From an uncultured Acidobacteriaceae bacterium (GTDB lineage Bacteria; Acidobacteriota; Terriglobia; Terriglobales; Acidobacteriaceae), in assembly GCA_903904755.1 (NCBI GenBank), contig CAIVDV010000072.1, forward strand, positions 1 through 43,683: 43,683 nucleotides of DNA. The letters run 5' to 3'. Of the stretch, positions 25,890 through 34,412 are shown one piece after another (the stretch's first letter is position 1; each line of letters begins with the position of its first letter). The translations under genes were made by a program, and so were the position numbers. Below the pieces are notes generated by a model. The model worked only from the letters and a program-made list of their open reading frames with translations. It was not told where the DNA came from and made no database searches.

Positions 25890-26834
25890 ATGAGCAAAGG
25901 AACGACAAGGCGGAGCAGGGTGGCGGCAGCGGGTATGGGCTTGCTGATGATGACCTGTGCGCCGGTGTGGGCTGGCGGCTGGCAGCACGGTCAGCAGCAT
26001 GGGGGGGGACAGCAGCCGAGCCGGCCAAGTCAGAGTCCAAGCCAGGGGCCCAGCCGAAGTACGAATTCGGCTCCGCGGAATGCGCCGCAGCCACGGCAAA
26101 TGCCACAACCGCGGCAAATGCCACAACCACGGCAGAGCCCGCAGGTGAGGCCGATGCCGCAGTCGGGGAATATGCGCCCGATGCCGCCGGTGCGCGGACC
26201 GTATGGTGCCGGGGCAAACGGCCAGCCGGTGCGGATTCAGCCGGGCGGGAATGGCAACGGGATGCGCCCGAATTACGGTGGAACGCAGATGAATCCGGGA
26301 TCTCGGAATGTTCCGAGCAGGCCTGGGTATCCGGCCATGCCGGGAAGCCAGAATGTGCCGGGAAACAATGGAATGAGCTTCCGGCCGACGCCAGGGCCAA
26401 CCGGGCACCTGCCGGAATGGCTGGCGCAGCATAACGGATTGCCGGCAGACCAGCAGGAGCGATTGCTTCGTCAGGAGCCGGGTTTTAATCGGCTGAATCC
26501 TGATGCGCAGCAGCGGGCGATGGAGCAGTTGCATCGCCTGAATACGCTGCCGGAAGAGCAGCGCCAAAGGCGCCTCGCGCGCAGTGAAGCGCTGGAACGT
26601 CTGACGCCGGTGGAGCGACTGCAGGTGGCCGAGAGCGCTCGTCAGTTGGCAGTGCTGGCTCCGGACAGGCAGACGATTGTGCGGCGTGCGTGGCGGGATT
26701 TGCGGGGCGTGCCGATGGATCAGCGCGAAACGGTGCTGAATTCCGGCAGGTACCAGCAGAGCTTTACACCGCAGGAGCGGGGGATTCTGTCGAACCTGCT
26801 GCGGGTGGAACCGTACGAGCCGGTGCAGCCGTAG
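25890..26834 (+). CDS. Exported Pro/Gln-rich DUF3106-like protein
   Basis: This 314-residue protein has a signal peptide (residues 1 to about 28, ending VWA-GG) and a low-complexity Gly/Pro/Gln/Asn-rich section (about 30-170) with three in-frame copies of PQPRQM/S. A charged helical C-terminus resembles DUF3106: LPEWLAQHNGLPADQQERLL, LNTLPEEQRQRRLARSEALE, and FTPQERGILSNLLRVEPYE. DUF3106 proteins are periplasmic and often co-encoded with ECF sigma and anti-sigma genes. It follows the anti-sigma by 16 nt, so it is probably part of that operon and perhaps its sensor partner (inference). Confidence 0.82.
   Translation: MSKGTTRRSRVAAAGMGLLMMTCAPVWAGGWQHGQQHGGGQQPSRPSQSPSQGPSRSTNSAPRNAPQPRQMPQPRQMPQPRQSPQVRPMPQSGNMRPMPPVRGPYGAGANGQPVRIQPGGNGNGMRPNYGGTQMNPGSRNVPSRPGYPAMPGSQNVPGNNGMSFRPTPGPTGHLPEWLAQHNGLPADQQERLLRQEPGFNRLNPDAQQRAMEQLHRLNTLPEEQRQRRLARSEALERLTPVERLQVAESARQLAVLAPDRQTIVRRAWRDLRGVPMDQRETVLNSGRYQQSFTPQERGILSNLLRVEPYEPVQP
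26085..26138 (+). repeat. Three 18-nt in-frame tandem repeats (PQPRQM/S)
   Basis: Units at 26085-26102, 26103-26120 and 26121-26138 encode PQPRQM, PQPRQM and PQPRQS within the low-complexity part of the DUF3106-like protein. Copy-number change would keep the frame. Confidence 0.75.
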
Positions 26835-26856
26835 AGCTTCGCAGACCCGTACACTG

Positions 26857-27780
26857 CTAGCGGAAGAGGTTGCGTGCCAGGAAAAGCACGTTTGCCGGCC
26901 GCTCGGCCAGGCGGCGCATGAAGTAGGGATACCACTCGCGGCCGAATGGGACATAGACGCGCACGTTGTAGCCTTCGCGGAGCAGACGCCGCTGGAGATC
27001 GCGACGGACCCCATAAAGCATTTGAAACTCAAAGCGGTCAGGCGAGATGCCGTTGTTGTTGGCAAAGGTCTTGGCGGCTTCAATCATGGCTTCGTCGTGG
27101 GTGGCGAGGCCGTGGTAGAGGGGGCTTTCCAGCAGCAGAGCGGCGAGACGGACGTAGTTGGTGTCAGTATCGTGTTTCTTGGGGAAGGCAACCGATGAGG
27201 GTTCCTGATAGGCGCCCTTGCAGAGTCTGACCCGAATGCCGTCCTGAATCAGTTGGCGGATGTCAGCGTCAGAGCGGTAGAGGTACGCCTGGATGACGAT
27301 GCCGATATTGCCGTGATATTCCTCGCGGGCATGCAGGTGCCGGACGAGGTCTAGAGTGACCTGGGTGAGGCTGGAGCCTTCCATGTCGATGCGGACAAAG
27401 TTGTTGGTGGCGGTGGCATGCTCGGTGAGGCCAGCGGCGATTTTCATGGCCAGGCCGGGGTCGAGTTCGAGGCCCATCTGGGTGAGCTTGACGCTGATGT
27501 TGGCGTTGATATCGCGGGCCAGGATTTCGTGCAGAAGATCGTGGTAGATGGCAGCGGCGCGCTGGGCCTCTTCCTCGCTTGTTACGCTTTCGCCGAGCGA
27601 GTCGAGTGTGACGAGAAAGCCCTGCTGGTTGAGGCGCTGCGCAGTGCGAAGAGCGTCTTCGATTTCTAGCCCGGCAACAAAGCGGGAGCTGAGACGGCGG
27701 CCGAAGGCAGAATTCTCGCAGAAGTTGCGTAGCGTCCTGTTGGTAGAAAGCGCGATAAGAGCGGAACGAAGAAGGGGCAC
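26857..27780 (-). CDS. Proline dehydrogenase
   Basis: This 307-residue flavoenzyme oxidises proline to pyrroline-5-carboxylate and passes electrons to the respiratory chain; it is the single-domain PRODH/PutA-type barrel. Motifs visible are LVTLDSLGESVTSEEEA, RIDMEGS, RLCKGAYQEPSSVAF, FEFQMLYGVRRDLQ and YVPFGREWYPYFMRRLAERP. GTG27780 was chosen over ATG27837 because AGGAG lies 9 nt before it and family members begin LLRSAL. The partner P5C dehydrogenase is not in the window, so this is the separate, not bifunctional, form. It converges with the DUF3106-like gene. Confidence 0.93.
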   Translation of the reverse strand: MPLLRSALIALSTNRTLRNFCENSAFGRRLSSRFVAGLEIEDALRTAQRLNQQGFLVTLDSLGESVTSEEEAQRAAAIYHDLLHEILARDINANISVKLTQMGLELDPGLAMKIAAGLTEHATATNNFVRIDMEGSSLTQVTLDLVRHLHAREEYHGNIGIVIQAYLYRSDADIRQLIQDGIRVRLCKGAYQEPSSVAFPKKHDTDTNYVRLAALLLESPLYHGLATHDEAMIEAAKTFANNNGISPDRFEFQMLYGVRRDLQRRLLREGYNVRVYVPFGREWYPYFMRRLAERPANVLFLARNLFR

Positions 27781-27927
27781 GAGGCATTGCTCCTGGGGGG
27801 ATAGCCCGTTGCGGCGGAGGACCCGCGTTGGCCTCATAAACAGTTTCTCACGAAGGTCCGGATTCACGAGCGTTGTTGCGCATCGAAAGGGAAAGTGGAG
27901 TGGAGGATATGGAAAGATGGAAGTGCG

Positions 27928-28461
27928 ATGACGACGAAGAATGTACGGATGCGGGCGAGTGTGGCGGTGCTGCTGGTGCTGCTGGCGGTAGGCGGAGTGG
28001 TGGCGCAAACGCCGGGGGGAATGCCCGCAAGCGAGGCAGAGACGCTGAGCGGCAAAAAAGTAGTGGTGGCTGAGGCAGCCCGCGGGCACCGGACGGTGCT
28101 GGTCATGGGCTTCAGCAAAGATGCCGGGGATGGTTGCAACGAGTGGGCACGGGCGCTGCGGGCGGACTCGTCGTTGGCTGGGGTGCCGGTGTACGGCGGC
28201 GCCATGCTGGCAGCAGCCCCTGGGTTTATCCGCGGGCTTATCAAGTCCGCCCTGCGCAAGAGCCTGTCCCCGGCAGAGCAGGAGCAGTTCCTGGTACTGG
28301 GTGCAGACGAGGCAGCGTGGCGGGCGTGGTTTGGCGTTGGAGATGACAAGCAGCCCTATGTGGTGGTGCTGGATGCGGCGGGGAAGGTGGCCTGGCGGGG
28401 CCATGGGGCGGCTCGGGAGTTGGAGGGGCAGGTGCGGGGGGCTGTGGCTGGTAGCCACTAG
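27928..28461 (+). CDS. Exported thioredoxin-fold-like protein without CXXC
   Basis: This 177-residue protein has a signal peptide ending near VVA-Q. The mature part reads VLVMGFSKDAGDGCNEWARAL, then a charged middle, then QPYVVVLDAAGKVAWRGHG, which has the strand-helix-strand order of a peroxiredoxin/thioredoxin fold. It carries one Cys where a CXXC would be, so a disulfide-exchange role is unlikely. I do not recognise the family with confidence; distant similarity to ATP10-type proteins is possible. ATG27928 has GGAAG about 5 nt upstream. It is divergent from proline dehydrogenase, and a REP-like repeat follows at 28514. Confidence 0.65.
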   Translation: MTTKNVRMRASVAVLLVLLAVGGVVAQTPGGMPASEAETLSGKKVVVAEAARGHRTVLVMGFSKDAGDGCNEWARALRADSSLAGVPVYGGAMLAAAPGFIRGLIKSALRKSLSPAEQEQFLVLGADEAAWRAWFGVGDDKQPYVVVLDAAGKVAWRGHGAARELEGQVRGAVAGSH

Positions 28462-28513
28462 CCTTGCACTGGATATATTCCAGGAATTTGCTGGTGCCAT
28501 GGAGTTTTGGGTT

Positions 28514-28546
28514 CCCCGCTCTCAGATGCGAGACCGGGGGCACCGG
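28514..28546. repeat. REP-like hairpin repeat, copy 3 of 3
   Basis: CCCCGCTCTC, loop AGATGC, GAGACCGGGG, then GCACCGG, with one stem mismatch. It sits in the 112-nt gap between converging genes. Confidence 0.8.
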
Positions 28547-28573
28547 GCACCCGAACTGTGTTTCGAGACGGGA

Positions 28574-29932
28574 CTATTCCAAGTGGAAAAGGGCGCTGCC
28601 GTGGGGTGGGACGGTGATTGTGAGCTGGTCGGTGGAGGGGCTCGCGCTCCCGTCGTAAAGGTTGTGCAGGCGGGCGTGATGGGGGATGAGGCCGCCGAAG
28701 TCCTTGAGGGCTGTATGGATGGTTACGGCCTTGTTTTCCAGGTTGAAGAGGGCGAGGTAAATGGGCGGGTTGGCGAAGGCTTCCTCGTCGGCTTCCCATA
28801 CACGGATCGTTGCCGGGAGCGAGGCGGGAGTCTTGAGCTGCTGGCTCGCCCAGGCGCGCTGGTGGATGCGGATCACGTCTTTGTTGGTGACCAGCGACCG
28901 GGTGAAGTCATCGAGTTTGGTCAGGTTTGCACCCAAAATCAGCGGGGTGCGGGCAATCGCCCACAGCGTGAACTGGGTGCGCTGCTCGTCCTGCGTGAGG
29001 TTGGACTGGCGGGGTTTGCCCCAGCCGGGGTTGGGGCCGAGGTAGCCCCACGGGAGCATGTCGGCGTCAGGGTAGTTGCCGGGCTTGTTGTAGGGGGCCC
29101 ACTTGGCGAGGTTGTCAAAGGCGGAGAGCAGGCCGTTGGGCCACTGCTGGTTGGGGAACTCCCAACCGTCCCAGATGTCGTCGGCGATGCGCCACATCTG
29201 GGCGTTTTTGGCGATTTCGGCGGCGTTCTCCAGTTGCGTGGGGCCGGGGGAGAGGCTGAGGGCGATGGGGCGGCCGGTTTTGTGGATGGCCGAGGCAATC
29301 ATGCGGATTTCGGCGGCCCGGTAGGGGTGGTCGGCGATGCAGTCCACTTTGACGAAGTCAATGCCCCAGGCGGCGTAGAGGGCGAAGAGGGAGTCGTACC
29401 AGGCCTGGCCGGCGGCGGAGTCAGGGACGCCATAGTTGTCGGGATTCCAGGGGCAGGTTTCGGTGGTGTCGGCTGCGTCGGCGGCGTGGAAGCTGGAGCC
29501 GGCGATGGGCAGGTTGCCCTTGACGGCGAGCTTGGGGATGCCGCGGAGGATGTGGATGCCGAACTTTAGGCCTTGGGCGTGGGTCCAGTCGGCGAGGGGC
29601 TTGAAGCCGGCGCCTTTGGCGGCAGAGGGGAAGCGGTTGGGTGCGGGGATGTTGCGGCCGTTGGCGTCAAGCGTGTAGGTCAGCGTTTCGGGCTTTTCGG
29701 CGGCCTCGGGATTCTGCAGGAACCAGCCTTCATCGATGGTGGCCAGCGTCCAGCCGTAGTCCTTCAGCGTGGCGAGGACCTGGGCGTTGTCGCGGTACTG
29801 GCTCTCGGTGATGGCGAGACCGTAGGCGTCCCAACTGTTCCAGCCCATGGGTGGGCCGGCGGGGGCCTGGGCGAGAGTGGCGACGGAAGCGAGTGCGAAA
29901 CAGAGGGCGGAGAAAAGGCTGCGACGAAGCAT
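28574..29932 (-). CDS. Exported GH27 alpha-galactosidase
   Basis: This 452-residue enzyme has a signal peptide (cleavage near AQA) and a GH27 barrel beginning PPMGWNSWDAYG. Asp197 in IDFVKVDC is the expected nucleophile and Asp251 in RIADDIWDGW the acid/base. A C-terminal beta-sandwich follows (about 365-452). GH27 alpha-galactosidases release galactose from galactomannans and raffinose sugars; a few members are alpha-N-acetylgalactosaminidases. ATG29932 has no ribosome site, but TATACG lies 7 nt before it. It converges with the thioredoxin-fold-like gene. Regulation is not visible. Confidence 0.93.
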   Translation of the reverse strand: MLRRSLFSALCFALASVATLAQAPAGPPMGWNSWDAYGLAITESQYRDNAQVLATLKDYGWTLATIDEGWFLQNPEAAEKPETLTYTLDANGRNIPAPNRFPSAAKGAGFKPLADWTHAQGLKFGIHILRGIPKLAVKGNLPIAGSSFHAADAADTTETCPWNPDNYGVPDSAAGQAWYDSLFALYAAWGIDFVKVDCIADHPYRAAEIRMIASAIHKTGRPIALSLSPGPTQLENAAEIAKNAQMWRIADDIWDGWEFPNQQWPNGLLSAFDNLAKWAPYNKPGNYPDADMLPWGYLGPNPGWGKPRQSNLTQDEQRTQFTLWAIARTPLILGANLTKLDDFTRSLVTNKDVIRIHQRAWASQQLKTPASLPATIRVWEADEEAFANPPIYLALFNLENKAVTIHTALKDFGGLIPHHARLHNLYDGSASPSTDQLTITVPPHGSALFHLE

Positions 29933-29939
29933 GGGAAAA

Positions 29940-29945
29940 CGTATA
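29940..29945 (-). promoter_or_regulatory. Candidate -10 (TATACG) of the GH27 gene
   Basis: On the minus strand TATACG, preceded by TGTGG, ends 7 nt before the ATG and no Shine-Dalgarno is present, suggesting a leaderless transcript. Confidence 0.3.
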
Positions 29946-29979
29946 CCACATTCAGGGGTCAGGGGTCAGTCACTGGTAG

Positions 29980-31989
29980 TCAGGGTTGCCAGGTGATGGC
30001 GACGACGGTGATGTCGTCAGACTGGCCGAAGGATTGGGCAGCCTTCGCGATGGCCTTGGCGGGCTGGGTGGAAATCTCTCGGGCTCGATCAAAGCCAAGG
30101 AGTTCCCGTGTGGGGGATTCGGCTTCGACAACTCCATCCGAGACGAAGACCAGGCGACTGCCGGGGGTGAGTTCGCAGGTGATGGAGTCGAACTCCGCTG
30201 TTGGGGCGAGGCCCAGGGGGAGTGCGCCGGGAAGGCTGATCTCTGCGCCGTCGAGGTAGGGCGCAATGTGGCCTGCGTTGGCAAGCGTGAGTGTGCCGGC
30301 TGCGGAGATGTGCGCGCAGAGGCCAGTGGCAAAGCCGGAGATGACCCCGGCGAGAGCGCGGTTGAGGTGGGCGAGCACGGTGGTGGGCTCGCGGGAGGGT
30401 TCGTTGCGTAGGATGCCGACGATGGTGGAGACAACCAGCGCGGCCTGGATGCCCTTGCCACTGACGTCGCCGACGACCAGCAGGAGGCTGTTGTCTGGTG
30501 CGGGGGAGACGAGGAAGAAATCGCCGCCGACTTCCTGGGCAGGGAGGTAGACGGTTTCGACAGCGAAGCCTGGCGTGGCCGGGGGGGTGGAAGGGACGAG
30601 GAGTGCCTGGACGCGGCGGGCTGCTTCCAGGTCCGCGGCAACGCGGGCATTCTCTTGGCTGAGCAGCGTGGACCGGTAGACGATGATGCCGGGGATGGAG
30701 ACCCAGAAGAGCGTGTTGGCAAGGAAGCCGGAGTCAATGCGGATGCCGCCGATGAGGATACCGTTCATTAGCGCCGGGAGGTGATGCAGAAGGCCGAAGT
30801 TGACGAGCACCTCAGAGCCGAAACGGAAGAGGAAGTCGAGGCCGAGCAAGGAGAAGGGGACCAGCATGAGGATGCCTTCGCGGAGGTCGCCCCAGCCGAT
30901 TTGACGAATGGTTATGAAGGGGTAAAGGAGTAGAGGCACCCAGCAGAGGAGAAAGAGCGCGGTGGTGATGGAGTCGGGCAGCAGGGATGTTTCGCCATTG
31001 AGGATTTCCAGTGTGGCGACGCCGAATGCGCCGACGTATGCCAGGCGCTTCCAGAAGCGGACATGGTGCCGGCGGAGATCTGCGTAGAAGACGAGATAGA
31101 GGACGCTGAGCGCACCGTCGAGCAGTCCCTGGGTGATGCGGGCGAAATCCCGTTCGACGGGGATGGAGTTGTCGGCAATGTTGAGTGCGCCTTGCAGGAC
31201 CTGCTGGAAGGCGAGCATGGCAATCCAGAGATAGTCGCGCTGCGAGGGTTGGGAGCGATAGAGGTAGAGGGCGAGGAGGCCGACGAGCAACTGGAGGAGG
31301 TTCAGGGCGTAGTACGGGCCGCTGAAGCTGAGGACGTCGCGCTGGTGGCTGGCGATGAGGTCATCGCGGCGGCCCAAAGTGAGCTTGTCGGGACCGATGA
31401 GGGGATGGGTGAGGCTGGTGGCGTTGCCGAGCAGCCGGCATCGAAAGGCGAGGACCACCTCGGTGGGATGGGAAGACGAGGCTGGCAGGTCGTAGTATTC
31501 CACCGGCTGGTAGGTGGGGTACTCGTGGCCGGGGCTGCCGCCAAACTGGGCGACTCGGTTGCCGTTGATCCAGAACTGGTAGGCGCGGGAGATAAGGTAG
31601 GCCTGGAAGGCGGGTTGGCTTGCGCCGGCGGGGATGCGGAGGTGAAGGCGATACCAGTAGACGGCGTTGGTCTGGACGGGCGCGTATTTCGCCAGCGGTG
31701 TGGTGGGGGAGATGCGCTGCCAGCCGCGGTCGTCGAAATTGGGCGAGGCGAAGTCGGGCGATGAGAGTGAGGTGTCATCGCCGAAGTGGAAGAGCCAGGT
31801 GGCGTCGGCGAGGTCGGATTGCCCCGGGCCAAAGCTGGTGTTCAGCACTGGTACCGGTGAAATGGCGGGGGCTTGTGCGAGTGTGGGCGCGGCCGCGGCC
31901 AGCAGCAGAAGCAGGAAGATGAGGGGCTTGGGGGGAAGCACGTGCAAACGGGGGCTCCTGCAAATGGGCTGGGAACGGCTTGGTGCCAT
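29980..31989 (-). CDS. Membrane-anchored SpoIIE-family protein phosphatase
   Basis: This 669-residue protein has a signal peptide, an exported beta-rich sensor region of about 200 residues, then about seven membrane helices (roughly 220-420) in the 7TM-DISM order. A short coiled coil (LLSQENARVAADLEAARRVQALL) leads to a C-terminal PP2C-like SpoIIE domain. Phosphatase motifs are complete: AQEVGGDFF, VGDVSGKGIQAAL, LANAGHIAPYL, FVSDGVVEA and SDDITVVAI. Such proteins dephosphorylate anti-anti-sigma partners after sensing an envelope signal. No STAS or anti-sigma partner is adjacent. The start at ATG31989 is uncertain; a TTG at 32010 is the other candidate. It diverges from the phosphodiesterase gene. 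Confidence 0.9.
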   Translation of the reverse strand: MAPSRSQPICRSPRLHVLPPKPLIFLLLLLAAAAPTLAQAPAISPVPVLNTSFGPGQSDLADATWLFHFGDDTSLSSPDFASPNFDDRGWQRISPTTPLAKYAPVQTNAVYWYRLHLRIPAGASQPAFQAYLISRAYQFWINGNRVAQFGGSPGHEYPTYQPVEYYDLPASSSHPTEVVLAFRCRLLGNATSLTHPLIGPDKLTLGRRDDLIASHQRDVLSFSGPYYALNLLQLLVGLLALYLYRSQPSQRDYLWIAMLAFQQVLQGALNIADNSIPVERDFARITQGLLDGALSVLYLVFYADLRRHHVRFWKRLAYVGAFGVATLEILNGETSLLPDSITTALFLLCWVPLLLYPFITIRQIGWGDLREGILMLVPFSLLGLDFLFRFGSEVLVNFGLLHHLPALMNGILIGGIRIDSGFLANTLFWVSIPGIIVYRSTLLSQENARVAADLEAARRVQALLVPSTPPATPGFAVETVYLPAQEVGGDFFLVSPAPDNSLLLVVGDVSGKGIQAALVVSTIVGILRNEPSREPTTVLAHLNRALAGVISGFATGLCAHISAAGTLTLANAGHIAPYLDGAEISLPGALPLGLAPTAEFDSITCELTPGSRLVFVSDGVVEAESPTRELLGFDRAREISTQPAKAIAKAAQSFGQSDDITVVAITWQP

Positions 31990-32037
31990 GGTAGCGAGTT
32001 GGCGCGACAAGGGGAAGGAATTTCAGCGGACGCTGGA

Positions 32038-32068
32038 TTGACGTGGAAGCGCGATTGCGGCTGATAAG
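32038..32068 (+). promoter_or_regulatory. Candidate sigma-70 promoter for the NPP-type gene
   Basis: TTGACG (32038-32043) and GATAAG (32063-32068) are spaced by 19 nt. They lie 20-50 nt before the ATG, which has its own GAGGAG ribosome site, as in a normal leadered gene. Confidence 0.35.
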
Positions 32069-32088
32069 CTGTTGCCGAGGAGAATTGG

Positions 32089-33432
32089 ATGCCCCGAGAG
32101 ACGCGATTGCGAAGTGGATTGGTAGCCAGTGCATTTGCACTGCTTCTGTTTGCGGGCGGAATGCGTGCCGGGTTGGCGCAGGCAGATATGCGCAGCGATG
32201 CCGCGGGCGCAGGTGGGCATCCGATTACGGTGGTTCACACCGAGCATGGGCCGAACTCCGCAGCGGCGATGAAGGCGCATTACGTGGTGCTGGTATCGCT
32301 CGACGGCTTCCGGTGGGATTATGCGGCACGGGACAAGGCTGCCAATCTGCTCGCGCTGGGCAAGGCGGGCGTGTGGGCACCAAAGGGGATGTATCCCAGC
32401 TATCCGTCGCTGACCTTCCCGAACCACTACGCGATTGCGACCGGGTTGTATCCGGAGCACAACGGGTTGGTGGCGAACGGCTTTTGGGACGAGGGCAAGC
32501 AGGCGCGCTACAACATGAGCGAAAACAAGATCGTGACGGATGGAAGCTGGTATTCCGGGACGCCGTTGTGGAGCCTGGCGGAGAGCCAGGGGATGCGGTC
32601 GGCATGTCTGTTCTGGCCGGGCTCTGAGGCGAAGATTGCCGGGGAGCTGCCAAGCGAGTACCTGCACTTTGACGACAAGGTGGATGAAGAGGCGCGCATT
32701 GGCCAGGTGGTGAAGTGGTTGGGCGAGCCGGCAGAAACCCGCCCTCACCTGATTACGCTCTACTACTCGAACGTGGACCACGCCGGGCATGAGTACGGGC
32801 CGGATGCGGCGGAGACCACGGCGGCTGTGGTGCACGTGGATGGACTGATTGGAAAGCTGCGCGCGGCGCTGGCGGGGACGGGGCTACCCGTGGATCTGGT
32901 GGTGGTGAGCGATCACGGGATGGTGCACCTGGACCCGAACTGGGTGACGCTGGACCAGTTTGCCGACCTGACCGGCGTGGAGACGGCGGGTACGCTGCTG
33001 TATGCCAAGACCGAGGCGGATCGGGCGCGCCTCTATGACCAGTTGAAGAAGGCAAGCAAGAAGTTCCACGCGTATCGCCGAAAGGACGTGCCGGCGGAAC
33101 TGCACTACAACGAGAACCCGCGCGAGGGTGACCCGGTGGTGGTGCCGACCGGGCCCTACGCGATTCGGGCGCGTGGGCCCGCGGCGGGCAAGCCGGATTC
33201 ACCGCCGAGTGCCGGGGCGCATGGGTTTGACCCCAGGACCATGCCGGAGATGAAAGCGAGCTTTTTTGCCGCCGGGCCGGACATCGTAATTGGCAAAATA
33301 GTGGAGCCATTTGATAACGTGAACATTTACCCTTGGATTGCACATATTCTGGGATTGCCGGCAGGGAAGACAGACGGGAATCTGAATGTGCTGGCAGGAA
33401 CGCTGCGGGATAATGGTGAGACGAAGGAGTAA
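32089..33432 (+). CDS. Exported nucleotide pyrophosphatase/phosphodiesterase (NPP/ENPP family)
   Basis: This 447-residue alkaline-phosphatase-superfamily enzyme has a signal peptide (cleavage near LAQA). LVSLDGFRWDY holds the metal-binding Asp72, PSLTFPNHYAIATGLYP the Thr109 nucleophile, and NVDHAGHEYGP and VVSDHGM the remaining metal ligands. NPP enzymes cleave phosphodiester or pyrophosphate bonds, for example in nucleotides or nucleotide sugars, outside the cytoplasm. GAGGAG lies about 7 nt before the ATG. A GlcNAc-kinase-like gene starts 3 nt after its stop, then a transporter, which suggests scavenging of amino-sugar nucleotides or wall fragments (inference). Confidence 0.92.
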   Translation: MPRETRLRSGLVASAFALLLFAGGMRAGLAQADMRSDAAGAGGHPITVVHTEHGPNSAAAMKAHYVVLVSLDGFRWDYAARDKAANLLALGKAGVWAPKGMYPSYPSLTFPNHYAIATGLYPEHNGLVANGFWDEGKQARYNMSENKIVTDGSWYSGTPLWSLAESQGMRSACLFWPGSEAKIAGELPSEYLHFDDKVDEEARIGQVVKWLGEPAETRPHLITLYYSNVDHAGHEYGPDAAETTAAVVHVDGLIGKLRAALAGTGLPVDLVVVSDHGMVHLDPNWVTLDQFADLTGVETAGTLLYAKTEADRARLYDQLKKASKKFHAYRRKDVPAELHYNENPREGDPVVVPTGPYAIRARGPAAGKPDSPPSAGAHGFDPRTMPEMKASFFAAGPDIVIGKIVEPFDNVNIYPWIAHILGLPAGKTDGNLNVLAGTLRDNGETKE

Positions 33433-33435
33433 ACA

Positions 33436-34350
33436 GTGAGCGTAATTCTAGGCATAGATGGCGGAGGAACGAATACCCGGGCAGTGATTGAGCGGGATGG
33501 CGCGGTGCTCGGCCGGGCGCACGGCGGATCGATCAAACGACTGCGTGTGGGTGCCGAGGCGGCGGAAGCAAATCTTCGCACGCTGCTGGCCGAGGTATAC
33601 GATATCAGCGGTGTGGATCGGGTCGATACGGCGACGGTGGGAGTGGCGAGCGCAACCATGCCCGGTGTGAAAGAGTGGATTTCGGCTGTCCTGGAAGAAT
33701 TCCACGTCGCAAAGAGTGAGATCGTCGGTGATGAGGTGATTGCGCTGGACGGAGCATTTCAGGGCGGCCCCGGGATCTTGCAGATTGCCGGGACGGGGTC
33801 CAATACGATTGGCCGCACGGCGACCGGGGAACGGGAAAGTGCGGGGGGGTGGAGCTCGACTCTGGGCGATGAAGGGTCGGGATATTGGCTCGGATTGCAC
33901 GCGATTCGACGAAGCCTGAAGGCATATGACCAGCTGAAGCCGACGCCTGTACTGGAGCGGGCAGCGGAGCTGTGGGGCACGACGACACTGGATGAACTGG
34001 TGAACGTGGGCAACGCGACGCCGGGGCCTGACTTTGCGGCGTTGGCGCCGGTAATTGCCGAACTGGCGGGCGAGGGTGATGCGCTGTGTCAGGGGTTGCT
34101 GGATCAGGCGGCTGCGGACCTGGCTGAGTTTGTCCTTCTGGTTCGGCGCAAGCTGCGGGAGCGGCACGGGCTGACGGATGAGGTTCCCATCGCATGGATT
34201 GGCAGTGTGCTTGGGAAGATACCTGGGGTGCTGGAGCGGTTTACCGAACTGCTGAAGGCCGAGGCTCCGCTGATGGAGGTGGCGACCAGCGAGGTGAACG
34301 GTGTGGAAGGGGCGCTGTGGCGCGCGCGACGACTGGCCGAGCAGGGGTAA
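33436..34350 (+). CDS. BadF/BadG-type ATPase, probable N-acetylglucosamine kinase
   Basis: This 304-residue sugar-kinase-fold protein opens with VILGIDGGGTNTRAVI (phosphate-1 loop) and has IAGTGSNTIGR (phosphate-2) and GWSSTLGDEGSGYWLG. This family includes GlcNAc kinases and CoA dehydratase activators; the latter carry iron-sulfur cysteines that are absent here. GlcNAc phosphorylation to GlcNAc-6-phosphate fits the nearby NagA and MFS transporter. GTG33436 is 3 nt after the phosphodiesterase stop and has GGAG about 7 nt upstream, so the pair is co-translated. The exact amino sugar is inferred. Confidence 0.85.
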   Translation: MSVILGIDGGGTNTRAVIERDGAVLGRAHGGSIKRLRVGAEAAEANLRTLLAEVYDISGVDRVDTATVGVASATMPGVKEWISAVLEEFHVAKSEIVGDEVIALDGAFQGGPGILQIAGTGSNTIGRTATGERESAGGWSSTLGDEGSGYWLGLHAIRRSLKAYDQLKPTPVLERAAELWGTTTLDELVNVGNATPGPDFAALAPVIAELAGEGDALCQGLLDQAAADLAEFVLLVRRKLRERHGLTDEVPIAWIGSVLGKIPGVLERFTELLKAEAPLMEVATSEVNGVEGALWRARRLAEQG

Positions 34351-34399
34351 GTGCAGTGAAACCGAAGAAAAGGCATGGGTTTCCGTTGGCGACCTGACG

Positions 34400-34405
34400 T
34401 ACACT
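34400..34405 (+). promoter_or_regulatory. Candidate -10 (TACACT) of the MFS transporter gene
   Basis: TACACT ends 7 nt before the transporter ATG and no Shine-Dalgarno is present, suggesting an internal leaderless start within the cluster. Confidence 0.38.
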
Positions 34406-34412
34406 TGTCTCC

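Noticed and set aside
26085-26138. Three 18-nt repeats as a possible CRISPR or iteron array.
   Set aside because: They are head-to-tail without spacers and encode an in-frame PQPRQM repeat.
27781-28500. Long N-terminal extensions of proline dehydrogenase.
   Set aside because: They run antisense through the thioredoxin-fold-like gene; family members start at LLRSAL and a ribosome site supports GTG27780.
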